The notes under the pieces are model-generated. The model did no database searches and was not told the DNA's origin. It saw only the letters and a list, made by a program, of their open reading frames with translations. Made by a program: the position numbers and the translations under genes. From Vibrio tasmaniensis 1F-187 (GTDB lineage Bacteria > Pseudomonadota > Gammaproteobacteria > Enterobacterales > Vibrionaceae): a DNA stretch of 34,750 nt. Below are positions 7,918 to 16,281 of this stretch, in pieces; the stretch's first letter is position 1, and each line of letters starts with the position of its first letter. The stretch is from assembly GCF_000272405.2 (NCBI RefSeq), contig NZ_AJZM02000128.1, positions 1-34,750 on the forward strand, written 5' to 3'.

Positions 7918-9711
7918 GTGAAAAAACGCATTCCAAGAAAACAAATTAACCACTACTCAAAGTGGAAATACGCGGTGCTTATCGCCACCATTATCATCAT
8001 GGTTCTGAGTGCTTTACCTTCTTGGTATGGCGAGAATGCATCGGTTCAAATTAGCAACCGCTCTGAGCAGACGATCGACGCTACTCAAGTGACGCAATAT
8101 CTTGCTAGCGAAGGCATTCAAGCCAAATCAGCCTTTCAAAAAGACAAACGTTTAGTGGTGATCTTAGAAGATGCGGAGCAACAAGCGAAAGCCAAAGAAG
8201 TGCTTAATGAGCGCCTATTGGATAACGCGACAGTTGCGCTTGCTATGGAGCCTGCAGCACCTAAATGGCTGACTGATATGGGCTTTGCGCCGATTCAGCT
8301 AGGTCTTGATTTACGTGGTGGTGTTCAGTTCTTATTAGAAGTGGACATGGAACCGGTTTACCACGCACAAGCTCAAGCGATGGTCGATGAGGTGACCAGT
8401 CAGGTGCGTTATGCACGCGGTAAAGTGGTCAACAACCAAGTTCAGTTTGATTTCCGTACCGACGCCGATTTCGAAAAAGCACAAAAGCTGATTCGTGAAG
8501 AGTTCCCACATTGGCTACGTGATCGTTCAGATAAGTCACTGACGTTAACTCAGTCTGAAGAAGAGCAAAGAACGCTAAGCAACCTAACAGTTCAACAAAA
8601 CCTGCAAATCATGCGCAGCCGTATTGAAGAATTAGGCATCACAGAAGCATCGATTCAACGCCAAGGTGAAAGCCGTATTCGTATTGAATTGCCAGGTGTT
8701 CAAGACCCTGCAGCAGCAAAAGACGTGATTGGTGCAACCGCATCTTTGGCGTTCTACTCTGTTTACGACAATGCAACTCGTAATACTCAAACGCTAAAAG
8801 ATACAGATGGCAATCGTGTCGTTGTCGCTCGCAAAGCAGTACTGAGCGGTGAACACATTATTGATGCTCGTAGTGGCATTGGTGAGATGGGCAGCGCAGA
8901 AGTAAACATTACCCTAGATTCTTCTGGTGGTAAGAAAATGTCTGAGTTTTCACGCCATAACATCGGTAAGCCAATGGCAACCGTGTACAGCGAATACAGT
9001 CGTGATAGAGCGGGCAACAGCAAGCAAGACAGTGAAGTGATCAGTGTGGCAAACATCCAGTCTCAACTGGGTAGCCGCTTCAGAATTACTGGTGCTGGCA
9101 GCTTGGCTGAAGCGCAAGAGCTTGCGTTACTGCTGCGTGCGGGTTCACTGACTGCGCCAGTGACCATCATTGAAGAACGTACCATTGGCCCATCTTTGGG
9201 TGCTGAAAACGTAACTAACGGCTTTGCTGCTTTGGCACTTGGCCTTGGCCTGACGCTAACGTTTATGGCGCTATGGTACCGCCGTCTTGGTTGGGTCGCG
9301 AACGGCGCATTGGTGGTTAACATGACCACATTGTTTGGTTTGATTGCGCTACTACCGGGTGCGGTATTAACTCTGCCGGGTATTGCTGGTTTAGTACTGA
9401 CCGTTGGTATGGCGGTGGACACCAACGTGCTTATCTTCGAGCGTATTCGAGACAAGATGAAAGAAGGGCGCAGCTTTGCTAGCTCTATTGACCGTGGTTT
9501 CGATAGCGCATTCTCGTCAATTTTCGATGCTAACGTCACCACCATGATCGTTGCTGTGGCTCTATATACCATTGGTAATGGACCGATTCAGGGCTTCGCT
9601 CTGACACTGGGCTTAGGTCTTCTAACCAGTATGTTTACGGGTATTTTTGCTTCACGAGCGATCATCAATTTGGTTTGGGGGCGTGACCAACGCCACGATG
9701 TAAGGATTTAA
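7918..9711 (+). CDS. secD: Protein translocase subunit SecD (second, VemP-controlled copy)
   Basis: SecD of the SecDF proton/sodium-driven complex, which pulls exported proteins out on the periplasmic side of SecYEG. A first membrane segment near the N-terminus (YAVLIATIIIMVLSAL) is followed by GLDLRGGVQFLLEVD of the P1 head region, a large periplasmic domain, and a C-terminal five-helix RND-type membrane block. The functional Asp is in GMAVDTNVLIFERI (about residue 501-503). The length of about 597 fits SecD. Start choice: GTG at 7918 is spaced about 8 bases from AGAAGAGA; TTG at 7912 is also in frame but very close to the site. secF follows after 2 bases. Placement after vemP marks it as the SecDF2-type paralogue, expected to be induced when the main SecDF is inactive, as under low sodium. 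Confidence 0.95.
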   Translation: MKKRIPRKQINHYSKWKYAVLIATIIIMVLSALPSWYGENASVQISNRSEQTIDATQVTQYLASEGIQAKSAFQKDKRLVVILEDAEQQAKAKEVLNERLLDNATVALAMEPAAPKWLTDMGFAPIQLGLDLRGGVQFLLEVDMEPVYHAQAQAMVDEVTSQVRYARGKVVNNQVQFDFRTDADFEKAQKLIREEFPHWLRDRSDKSLTLTQSEEEQRTLSNLTVQQNLQIMRSRIEELGITEASIQRQGESRIRIELPGVQDPAAAKDVIGATASLAFYSVYDNATRNTQTLKDTDGNRVVVARKAVLSGEHIIDARSGIGEMGSAEVNITLDSSGGKKMSEFSRHNIGKPMATVYSEYSRDRAGNSKQDSEVISVANIQSQLGSRFRITGAGSLAEAQELALLLRAGSLTAPVTIIEERTIGPSLGAENVTNGFAALALGLGLTLTFMALWYRRLGWVANGALVVNMTTLFGLIALLPGAVLTLPGIAGLVLTVGMAVDTNVLIFERIRDKMKEGRSFASSIDRGFDSAFSSIFDANVTTMIVAVALYTIGNGPIQGFALTLGLGLLTSMFTGIFASRAIINLVWGRDQRHDVRI

Positions 9712-9713
9712 GC

Positions 9714-10652
9714 ATGAGTACTTCAAAAATGACTATTTCAGATCGCTATTTTTCAAATAGCAATATGACTCGCCTTCGTAAGGTGATGTCTGTGATTTCT
9801 ATTGTGCTGTTCATGAGCTCTGTGATGCTGGTGGCAGTGAAAGGTTTTAACTGGGGCTTGGACTTTACTGGCGGTGTGGTTGCCGAGGTTCAGCTCTCTG
9901 ATCAAGTAACTAAAGATGCGTTAAAAACCAAACTTGATACGGCTTTCCAACAAGACGTACAAGTGGTTGGTATGGCAGAACAGGATCGCTGGACAATTCG
10001 TTACAGCCAACTGACAGACGCTCCACAGCCAAACTTAGTGGATGCTTTGTCATCGGTGAGTGATCAAGTAAAAGTGCTTAACAGCAGCGTGGTTGGCCCT
10101 CAGGTGGGTCAAGACATGGTTGACCAAGGTGGCTTGGCGGTATTGGTGTGTTTCCTAATGATCATGCTGTACCTGAGTGTTCGATTTGAATGGCGTTTGG
10201 CACTTGGTGCTCTTGCTGCAATCATTTACGACGTGACGCTTATCTTAGGTTTGTTCGCTTTTACTCAATTTGAGTTCAACCTGACTGTATTAGCGGCTGT
10301 GCTAGCGATTCTCGGTTATTCATTGAATGACTCGATCATCATTGCTGACCGTGTTCGTGAAATGCTTCGCGGCAATCCAAACGGTGATACTGACAACCTG
10401 CTTAACGAATCAGTTAAAGCGACCTTCTCACGCACCATGGTGACATCAGGAACGACGCTAATCACCGTGTCTGCGCTTTGGCTACTTGGTGGTGCGGCAC
10501 TGCAAGGTTTCGCTATTGCACTCGTTGTGGGTATTGTCAGCGGTACGTGGTCCTCCATTTCAGTAGGCATCACCCTACCTAAGTTACTTGGATTGCAGCC
10601 TTGTCACTATCAGGTGAAACCAGTAGTAGAAGTTGAGGGTGAGTATCCTTAG
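9714..10652 (+). CDS. secF: Protein translocase subunit SecF (second copy)
   Basis: A 312-residue SecF, partner of the preceding SecD. It has an N-terminal membrane helix (VMSVISIVLFMSSVMLVAV), the family signature NWGLDFTGGVVAEVQ in the periplasmic domain, and then five membrane helices. The conserved acidic motif LNDSIIIADRVRE corresponds to the TM4 region that works with the SecD Asp in ion coupling. The two-base gap after secD indicates translational coupling and a 1:1 complex. It starts with ATG at 9714. The C-terminal tail is short and acidic (VKPVVEVEGEYP). A strong terminator follows, so vemP-secD-secF forms a closed transcription unit. Confidence 0.95.
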   Translation: MSTSKMTISDRYFSNSNMTRLRKVMSVISIVLFMSSVMLVAVKGFNWGLDFTGGVVAEVQLSDQVTKDALKTKLDTAFQQDVQVVGMAEQDRWTIRYSQLTDAPQPNLVDALSSVSDQVKVLNSSVVGPQVGQDMVDQGGLAVLVCFLMIMLYLSVRFEWRLALGALAAIIYDVTLILGLFAFTQFEFNLTVLAAVLAILGYSLNDSIIIADRVREMLRGNPNGDTDNLLNESVKATFSRTMVTSGTTLITVSALWLLGGAALQGFAIALVVGIVSGTWSSISVGITLPKLLGLQPCHYQVKPVVEVEGEYP

Positions 10653-10726
10653 TTTCCTGATTGCTTAAGTCTTCTAATTAGATAGCGCTCAGCCATAGTC
10701 CTCATGGACTAACGAGTGAGTTCAGC

Positions 10727-10768
10727 AAAGCCTTTCGTTTGTAGCAAGACGAAGGGCTTTATTTTTTA
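10727..10768 (+). terminator. Rho-independent terminator after secF
   Basis: A 12-bp stem, 10727-10738 with 10749-10760 (AAAGCCTTTCGT / ACGAAGGGCTTT, one G-U), is followed by ATTTTTTA. It closes the vemP-secDF unit. Confidence 0.9.
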
Positions 10769-10884
10769 TAAGAGTCAGTCAGTTAGTTAAAAGAGAGGCT
10801 ATTTCAAAAAACAATGGATTGAGCAGGCAAGCCCCCATTATATGAAGTATGTTTATATGACGTCAGTAGAAATGAGGCAAGGTA

Positions 10885-11751
10885 ATGGAATATCGACATC
10901 AATGTCATGTAGGCGACCACGGTGATGCACTCAAACATCCAGTATTGAGTGCTCTGGTTAAATCATTAATGCAACAACACTCTCGCCTCAATGTTATCGA
11001 CACGCATTCAGGCACAGGGTGTTATGACCTCACTACAGCGCCAAGCAATCACGCGGGTGAGTTCGCTGAAGGGGTCGGGTACTTGTGGCGAAACAAAGCT
11101 TATCTTCCTCCAGCATTCGCTTCTTTTATGTCGGTGCTGGAATACTACAATCCGAATCAACTTATCTCTCTCTATCCGGGCTCAGCAGCCATCACTTACC
11201 AACAAGGCCGCAGCCAAGATAGTTTCTATTTTTCAGACATTCAGCAAGATGAAGCTGATTTACTGCAAACTAACATTGAGAAGTTACAACGTGACCTTGA
11301 TGTTTCAAGCAAGCTCACTATTACCGCAGGTGATGGGCTCAAAGCGCTGCCTGATGATGTAGCAAAACACGATAATCATCACCTGATTGTTATCGATCCT
11401 CCCTATGAAACCGATTCTGAATATCTCGCGGTGATCGATGCCTTGGTTAAGGCGTATCAACAATCTGATAAGGTATCTGCACTAATTTGGTACCCGCTTT
11501 ACACGGATGACAAGAGCTCACTGATTCTGAATCACTGTGTTACTGCAGTGAAAGATGGTTTGCTGCCAAGTCCGATTAAGTCGGAGCTTCGCCTTCGAGA
11601 CCCTAAGGGTGATGATCGCCTAATCGGCAGTGGTTTGTTGTTATTCAACCCACCACAAGGCATTTCAGGAATAGTCGCAGATACGCTTGATTATTTACAC
11701 AGCCAACTCTCGACCAATGGTGAAGGCTACTGGCAAATGAGAAGCCTATAG
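10885..11751 (+). CDS. rlmJ: RlmJ-family 23S rRNA adenine-N6 methyltransferase
   Basis: A 288-residue methyltransferase of the RlmJ/YhiR family, which methylates A2030 of 23S rRNA in E. coli using S-adenosylmethionine. The family N-terminus (YRH-x-x-H-x-G-x-H-x-D-x-LKH) is recognisable in MEYRHQCHVGDHGDALKHP. The SAM-binding region is LNVIDTHSGTGCYDL near residues 36-50, and the catalytic motif DPPYE is at residues 171-175. The length is typical. Some normally invariant-looking positions differ from the textbook version (HVGDHGD where HAGNHAD is usual), so it could be a diverged paralogue of the housekeeping enzyme. GAGGCAAGG is the ribosome site. It is monocistronic, ending before a terminator. 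Confidence 0.82.
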   Translation: MEYRHQCHVGDHGDALKHPVLSALVKSLMQQHSRLNVIDTHSGTGCYDLTTAPSNHAGEFAEGVGYLWRNKAYLPPAFASFMSVLEYYNPNQLISLYPGSAAITYQQGRSQDSFYFSDIQQDEADLLQTNIEKLQRDLDVSSKLTITAGDGLKALPDDVAKHDNHHLIVIDPPYETDSEYLAVIDALVKAYQQSDKVSALIWYPLYTDDKSSLILNHCVTAVKDGLLPSPIKSELRLRDPKGDDRLIGSGLLLFNPPQGISGIVADTLDYLHSQLSTNGEGYWQMRSL

Positions 11752-11951
11752 ATCTGATTTTTATGGGTTTTATGATGATTTTCGAGATGTAGATCGCTAA
11801 ATCATTTCAATCTGTATGGTTTAAATTGACCAAACTCTAACTTTTATCGATTGATTTATCGCGATGAATCATATAAAAATAGTACATCAATGCGCACAGG
11901 TGCATACTGGCTCATAAGTTAAATAATTACCCAAATTAATATCAGATTGTG

Positions 11952-12004
11952 GTTTACCCCCTAAACTGCATAAGGCTCGCACTAGTCACGCGAGCCTTTC
12001 TTTT
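11952..12004 (+). terminator. Repeated 53-base terminator element, copy 1
   Basis: A 7-bp GGCTCGC/GCGAGCC stem (11974-11980 with 11990-11996), 9-base loop and TTTCTTTT tail form a terminator for rlmJ. Together with the preceding GTTTACCCCCTAA block it makes a 53-base unit that recurs at 17314-17366 with 48 of 53 identical bases. The gap 11752-11951 shows no gene. The conserved block upstream of the stem is more than a terminator needs and may be the 3' end of a small RNA. Confidence 0.8.
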
Positions 12005-12019
12005 GCCTGTCGAAAATGT

Positions 12020-12841
12020 TTACAACAGATTCTCTTCAATTTTTAGTGCTTTCTCGATGAGTTTCGCATTGAAATCTGCAGCTTCCACAGAGTAATGTGC
12101 TTTACGATGGCAAGTCGGACAGAGTGCAATTACATTTTCAGGGCAATCAGCTCCACCATCAGCTAACCGTGTCAGGTGATGCACTTCTAGGTAAGGACCT
12201 GACTTGGTCTCAAAAGGCGAGGGCACACCACAACCTTCACAAAGCCCATTTGCTCGTTTCTTTGCGTAAAGCTTGATTGCTTCACTGCGGTACTTCACAT
12301 GCGTGAGTTGTTCTTTGGGGTCAGCTTTTAGTGGCGTTGAAGCTAACGCAATGTCTCGTAATTGCTTCAGAGACTTACTTTTAGTTGGCTTAGTAAGGTA
12401 TGAAACTTTCGGAGATTGAATGATGTTTCCGATACTTTGAGGGACGATATCTAAATGGAAAACTATTGCATCACGGAGTTGATCGTTCTTGTCTGGGCGC
12501 TGTTCGATGTGATGACAGATGTAGTTGCAAACACCGACGAATCTTACGAAGCCAGTTGAGACTGATTCGAATAAGAGAATCTCTTTGAGGTTGTTTTGGT
12601 GTTCAAAGATGGCCAAGTTTCCTTTAACCATTTGCATATCACCTTCTTGCCCTTCTCCTGTATATCGGAAAGTGCCGTCTGCACTAAAACCATCAGAGTA
12701 GCCAAATTCTTCACCAGCATCGCTAGTGAAGATAAACACATATGGGTGAGCAGCCGGCGTCGCGATACCGCCATATTGCTGACCTTTGTAATGACCGTGT
12801 ATATCTGTACGTCGATTGTAAACCTGTCCTACATTGAACAA
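12020..12841 (-). CDS. HNH endonuclease with N-terminal SRA-like domain (McrA-type)
   Basis: A 273-residue protein. The C-terminal ~70 residues form an HNH nuclease of the McrA type, with LEVHHL followed by the NVIALCPTCHRKAH segment. Paired cysteines (CEGCG and CPTC) form a structural zinc site. The N-terminal ~140 residues, with FSADGTFRYTGEGQEGDM and GNLAIFEH, resemble the SRA-like base-reading domain of ScoMcrA-type proteins. This suggests a type IV, modification-dependent restriction enzyme that cuts phage or foreign DNA with modified bases. The start is TTG at 12841 with GAGGA about nine bases upstream; no ATG lies nearby in frame. The gene stands alone, without a methyltransferase, as expected for type IV systems. 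The leader is strongly AT-rich, which hints at acquisition. Modified-base specificity cannot be read. Confidence 0.8.
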   Translation of the reverse strand: MFNVGQVYNRRTDIHGHYKGQQYGGIATPAAHPYVFIFTSDAGEEFGYSDGFSADGTFRYTGEGQEGDMQMVKGNLAIFEHQNNLKEILLFESVSTGFVRFVGVCNYICHHIEQRPDKNDQLRDAIVFHLDIVPQSIGNIIQSPKVSYLTKPTKSKSLKQLRDIALASTPLKADPKEQLTHVKYRSEAIKLYAKKRANGLCEGCGVPSPFETKSGPYLEVHHLTRLADGGADCPENVIALCPTCHRKAHYSVEAADFNAKLIEKALKIEENLL

Positions 12842-13002
12842 TGGAGAGTCCTCATTTATCCGTTTAAATCGGAATTATTATTGATATTTCTATAATTTAA
12901 TTTTTGTGTAAAGTTCAAATATAACAGTGGTTTAAGTTGAAATGTGCAATTGGATTTTCGAGTGTAAAAAGGTATCGGCTCGGTCACGTTTCTAGACAAT
13001 TA

Positions 13003-13024
13003 AGCCTGCAGTACTCTGCAGGCT
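13003..13024 (-). terminator. Hairpin downstream of the old yellow enzyme gene
   Basis: A perfect 9-bp inverted repeat, AGCCTGCAG (13003-13011) with CTGCAGGCT (13016-13024), has a 4-base loop. It lies 25 bases past the stop of the minus-strand gene. The T tract on that strand is weak, so it may be a poor terminator or an mRNA 3'-end stabiliser. Confidence 0.55.
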
Positions 13025-13048
13025 TGGTGTTTGTTTAATGCTTTATCA

Positions 13049-14137
13049 CTACAACGCTGGATAATCGGTATAGCCTTTTTCGTTGCCGCCGAACAGAGTG
13101 GCGCCGTCGAGATCGGATAGTTCGTTGCCGTTTTGTAAGCGTGATACGAGATCTGGATTCGCAACGAATGGGCGACCAAATGCGACAAGGTCAGCGTAGC
13201 CTTTGCTTAACACTTCTTCGGCGCGTTCTGGTGTGTAGCTGCCAGCGACGATGATTGTGTTAGAGAATAGTTCTCTTAGCTCTACACGGAAGCTTTCAGG
13301 TATCACAGGCGCGTCATCCCAATCGGCTTCTGAAAGGTGCAGATAAGCGATATTACGAGCTTGCAGTTCCTTTGACGCTTCTAAAATCGTTGGCACGATG
13401 TCTGGACAATTCATGTCTTTGAAGGTGATAAACGGGGCTAAACGTACACCCACTTTATCGGCACCAATCGCATCAATGACTGCATCCACTACTTCGATTA
13501 GAAAACGAAGTCGGTTCTCGCGGCTGCCGCCATAGTTGCCGGTGCGCTTGTTTGAATTTGTTCTTAAGAATTGATCGATAAGGTAGCCATTACCACCGTG
13601 GATCTCGACGCCATTGAACCCTGCCTCGACCGCTTTTTTTGCTGATTCCGCAAAATCTTGAACCACACGATCGATATCGGCTTGGGTCATTTCTCTTGGT
13701 TGAATGCAATCCACCATGTTGCCATTTCCATTCTCATCAGAAATCCAAACTTGAGTTTCTACCGGAGCCAGTGCCGAAGGCGCGATTGGCAGTTCACCTT
13801 TTTGGAAGGTTGGATGAGATACGCGCCCCACATGCCATAGTTGGCAGAATATCGCTGCGCCTTGTTTTTTAGCGGCAGAGGTGACACCTTGCCAGCCTTT
13901 CACTTGTTCGCTTGTGTAAACGCCGGGTGTGAATGAGTACCCTTGAGAGTCATCTGAGATTTGTGTCGCTTCAGTGATGATTAGCCCTGCACTGGCACGT
14001 TGTTGGTAGTAAGTCGCCATCATTTCATTTGGCACGTTTCCAGGTTGGCTAGTGCGAGCGCGTGTCATGGGCGCCATAACCACACGGTTTTGTAGTTCTA
14101 GATCTTTGAGTTCTGCTGTTTCGAATAATTTGCTCAT
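13049..14137 (-). CDS. Old yellow enzyme family FMN oxidoreductase (NemA-like ene-reductase)
   Basis: A 362-residue TIM-barrel FMN enzyme of the NemA group, which reduces activated alkenes, N-ethylmaleimide-type electrophiles and nitro-esters with NAD(P)H. Visible signatures include the N-terminal NRVVMAPMTRARTSQPG, the substrate-site region EIHGGNGYLIDQFL, SNKRTGNYGGSRENR, and the phosphate-binding end LVAFGRPFVANPDL. The C-terminus GYTDYPAL is typical of the group. The usual HGAHG context is HGGNG here, so the substrate-binding His/Asn arrangement may be altered. The open frame runs to 14272, but ATG at 14137 gives the family N-terminus and has AAGG nine bases upstream. It is the last gene of the SDR-MFS-OYE set. 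Confidence 0.92.
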   Translation of the reverse strand: MSKLFETAELKDLELQNRVVMAPMTRARTSQPGNVPNEMMATYYQQRASAGLIITEATQISDDSQGYSFTPGVYTSEQVKGWQGVTSAAKKQGAAIFCQLWHVGRVSHPTFQKGELPIAPSALAPVETQVWISDENGNGNMVDCIQPREMTQADIDRVVQDFAESAKKAVEAGFNGVEIHGGNGYLIDQFLRTNSNKRTGNYGGSRENRLRFLIEVVDAVIDAIGADKVGVRLAPFITFKDMNCPDIVPTILEASKELQARNIAYLHLSEADWDDAPVIPESFRVELRELFSNTIIVAGSYTPERAEEVLSKGYADLVAFGRPFVANPDLVSRLQNGNELSDLDGATLFGGNEKGYTDYPAL

Positions 14138-14189
14138 GGTATTTACCTTGTGTCGGTCATGTGTTGATTGATTTAACGTGCGGTGGTCA

Positions 14190-15398
14190 CTATTTCGATT
14201 CCGCAGGGCTGAAGATAGAGTCGTTTTGTGGCTTTTCAGCTCGGTTGGCTTTTGCAATAAGCAACAAACCAATCACTGGGACAACAACGGCTGCGAATGG
14301 AATCATTCCTGCGCCTAGTTGGCTGTCGAGTACCATGCCGCCTAGGAAGCCACCGAAGGCATTGGCCAAGTTAAACGCTGAGATATTCGCGGTTGCTGCT
14401 AGCTCTTGGCCTTCGCCACCGTGGTTCATTACTCGAAGCTGCATAGCAGGAACGTTCGCAAATGATGCAATACCAAAGACAAATGCAGCTGCAACGAATA
14501 GGATTTTGTTGTCTACAACAAGGCCAACCACTACTAATGAAACGATCATCGCGATAGCCCAAAATATCGATGCTTTGCCTAAATCTTTGTCAGAAGAGCG
14601 TCCGCCCAAGGTGTTACCGATGATTAAGCCGACACCAACAATCACTAAGATCCAAGTTACTGATTCTTGACCGTAACCCGTGATGTGCATGGCGATAGGC
14701 GCAAGGTAGCCGTAAAGCGTCATGAAGCCAGACCAAGCAAAAGCGGTGATCGCCAAGCTGATGAGAAGCATTGGATTTTTGAATGCCAACAGCTGAGTTT
14801 TGATGTCTTTCGCTTCGCTGTGACCTGAAGATTTTATTGACGTTAAGATTGAAATCATGGCGATGGTGCCAAGTGCTGCCACGGTAAAGAAAGTGGTGTG
14901 CCAACCGAATTGCAAGCTCACCCAAGTTCCTGCGGGAACCCCAAGAACGTTAGCGAGCGTTAAGCCAGCGAACATCTGGCCAACAGCACGACCTGCCATT
15001 TTCTCAGACACTAAATTGGTCGCGACAACGGCACCTATGCCATAGAAAGGACCTTGCACTAAGCCTGCGATAACGCGGCTTGCAAGTAGAAGTGGGTAGC
15101 TAGGAGCTAAGGCTGACAAGATATTGCCGATGATGAACAAAGCCATTAAGCCAATCAGTACCATCTTTTTGTTAAAACGTGCGAGGTAGATGGTTAAGAT
15201 TGGGCCACCAATAACGATAGCCAATGCATAAGCACTGATTAGGTAGCCAGCTTGACCTTCGGTGATCGAAAGGGATGTGGCAATTTGTGGAAGGATGCCT
15301 GCAATAACAAACTCAGCGGTGCCGATGGCAAAAGCTGCGAGTGTCAGTATCCAAACTTGGAATGGGATCTTTTCTTTATGGATCGCTTCTGGTTTCAT
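14190..15398 (-). CDS. MFS transporter, DHA1 drug/sugar efflux type (AraJ/YdhP-like)
   Basis: A 402-residue, 12-helix major facilitator. The first helix region carries FAIGTAEFVIAGILPQIA, a signature of the AraJ/YdhP/SotB branch of DHA1 proton-driven exporters. The loop 2-3 motif appears as YLARFNKKMVLIG, and motif C is seen around AGLTLANVLGVPAGTW. It is expected in the inner membrane, exporting small molecules. It sits between an SDR and an old yellow enzyme and opposite a LysR gene, so it probably exports the compound, or reduced product, that the neighbouring redox enzymes handle. The specific substrate is unknown. Confidence 0.9.
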   Translation of the reverse strand: MKPEAIHKEKIPFQVWILTLAAFAIGTAEFVIAGILPQIATSLSITEGQAGYLISAYALAIVIGGPILTIYLARFNKKMVLIGLMALFIIGNILSALAPSYPLLLASRVIAGLVQGPFYGIGAVVATNLVSEKMAGRAVGQMFAGLTLANVLGVPAGTWVSLQFGWHTTFFTVAALGTIAMISILTSIKSSGHSEAKDIKTQLLAFKNPMLLISLAITAFAWSGFMTLYGYLAPIAMHITGYGQESVTWILVIVGVGLIIGNTLGGRSSDKDLGKASIFWAIAMIVSLVVVGLVVDNKILFVAAAFVFGIASFANVPAMQLRVMNHGGEGQELAATANISAFNLANAFGGFLGGMVLDSQLGAGMIPFAAVVVPVIGLLLIAKANRAEKPQNDSIFSPAESK

Positions 15399-15481
15399 AG
15401 TGAAGTACCTGTGTTAATTCTTGTTTGTTAGGACGTTTAGATACACGCCCTAACGATTGTTCTTTGCTTCTTTGCGAAGTG

Positions 15482-16165
15482 TTAGCCGAGTAGAGCCCCG
15501 CCATCGATGTCGATGATTGACCCCGTTACGTATGGGTTGTTAATCGCGAATAGATAGCCCATTGCGATATCTTTAGCCTCTCCGACTTTGCCTGCTGGTA
15601 GGTTGTTTTTCGCGTTGTCGTACATGGTTGAGCGAGCTGAATCGCCCATGTTTTTGTAAGCCTCGGTCATCGTAAGGCCGGGGCTGACCGCGTTGACTCG
15701 AATCGGTGATAGCTCTTTGGCAAGCACTTTAGTTACGCTCTCTAGTGCGGCATTAATCGCGGTTTTTACGTAAGTACCAGCAACTACTTTGCGTGACAGC
15801 ATGCCCGTGGTTAGCGTGATTGAGCCGTTTGGAGTCATGTAACGTGCGGCGTGCTTGGCTACGTTTAAGCTTCCCCAAAACTTGGTATCAAATGCTGCTT
15901 TTGCGTCTGCGATAGCAACGTCTGTCACTTTTCCTGCGGGGGCGTATGAACCCGCGGTTATCACCAAGTGATCAAATGCACCGATCGATTCGAAGTATTC
16001 ACAAACCGATTTCTCATTGCTGATATCAACGCCGGTGTGTCGGCTGGCAATGTGTACTGTGTTGTCTTCGTTTCTCAATTGCATTGCTAATGCTTTGCCG
16101 ATACCTGATGTCCCACCAATGATGACAAATGTGTGCTTTTCTTGGTTTGTAAGTTCGTTGTTCAT
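15482..16165 (-). CDS. Short-chain dehydrogenase/reductase with atypical catalytic motif
   Basis: A 227-residue Rossmann-fold oxidoreductase. The nucleotide-binding glycine motif is GGTSGIG (residues 17-23), and the family C-terminal half includes IRVNAVSPG. The usual YxxxK is not in register: aligning on the following A-A-L-E segment places Lys134 and Asn138 where Tyr and Lys are expected, with the only Tyr (132) two residues early. The Ser of the triad region is present (GSITLTTG). It may be a redox-weak or differently acting SDR, as in other atypical members. It is the first gene of the minus-strand set, divergent from the LysR gene with a 116-base shared control region. Confidence 0.88.
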   Translation of the reverse strand: MNNELTNQEKHTFVIIGGTSGIGKALAMQLRNEDNTVHIASRHTGVDISNEKSVCEYFESIGAFDHLVITAGSYAPAGKVTDVAIADAKAAFDTKFWGSLNVAKHAARYMTPNGSITLTTGMLSRKVVAGTYVKTAINAALESVTKVLAKELSPIRVNAVSPGLTMTEAYKNMGDSARSTMYDNAKNNLPAGKVGEAKDIAMGYLFAINNPYVTGSIIDIDGGALLG

Positions 16166-16281
16166 GTTCTGAATTCCTGCGTGTTCTGCTGATGGTTGTC
16201 ATTATATTTATTCGACTAAATTTGATAATTGGCTAAAATATAAAATCATTATTCGGATTAACTGAATGGTAGGAGAGGTGA
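16166..16281. promoter_or_regulatory. Divergent promoter region between the SDR set and lysR
   Basis: These 116 AT-rich bases lie between two genes pointing outward. This is the usual place for LysR-type binding sites (T-N11-A with partial dyads). Several ATT/AAT-rich partial inverted repeats are present around 16200-16255, but I cannot pick a single operator with confidence. AGGAGAGG near 16270 is the lysR ribosome site. Confidence 0.5.

Noticed and set aside
9063..9572. 169-residue minus-strand ORF inside secD
   Set aside because: Antisense shadow of a strongly conserved membrane-protein region.
11752..11951. Possible Qrr-like or other known sRNA before the repeated terminator
   Set aside because: No match to the conserved Qrr core that I can see; only the terminator-like 3' part is repeated.
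14138..14272. N-terminal 45-residue extension of the old yellow enzyme
   Set aside because: The internal ATG at 14137 has a good ribosome site and the normal family N-terminus; the extension overlaps the end of the MFS gene.
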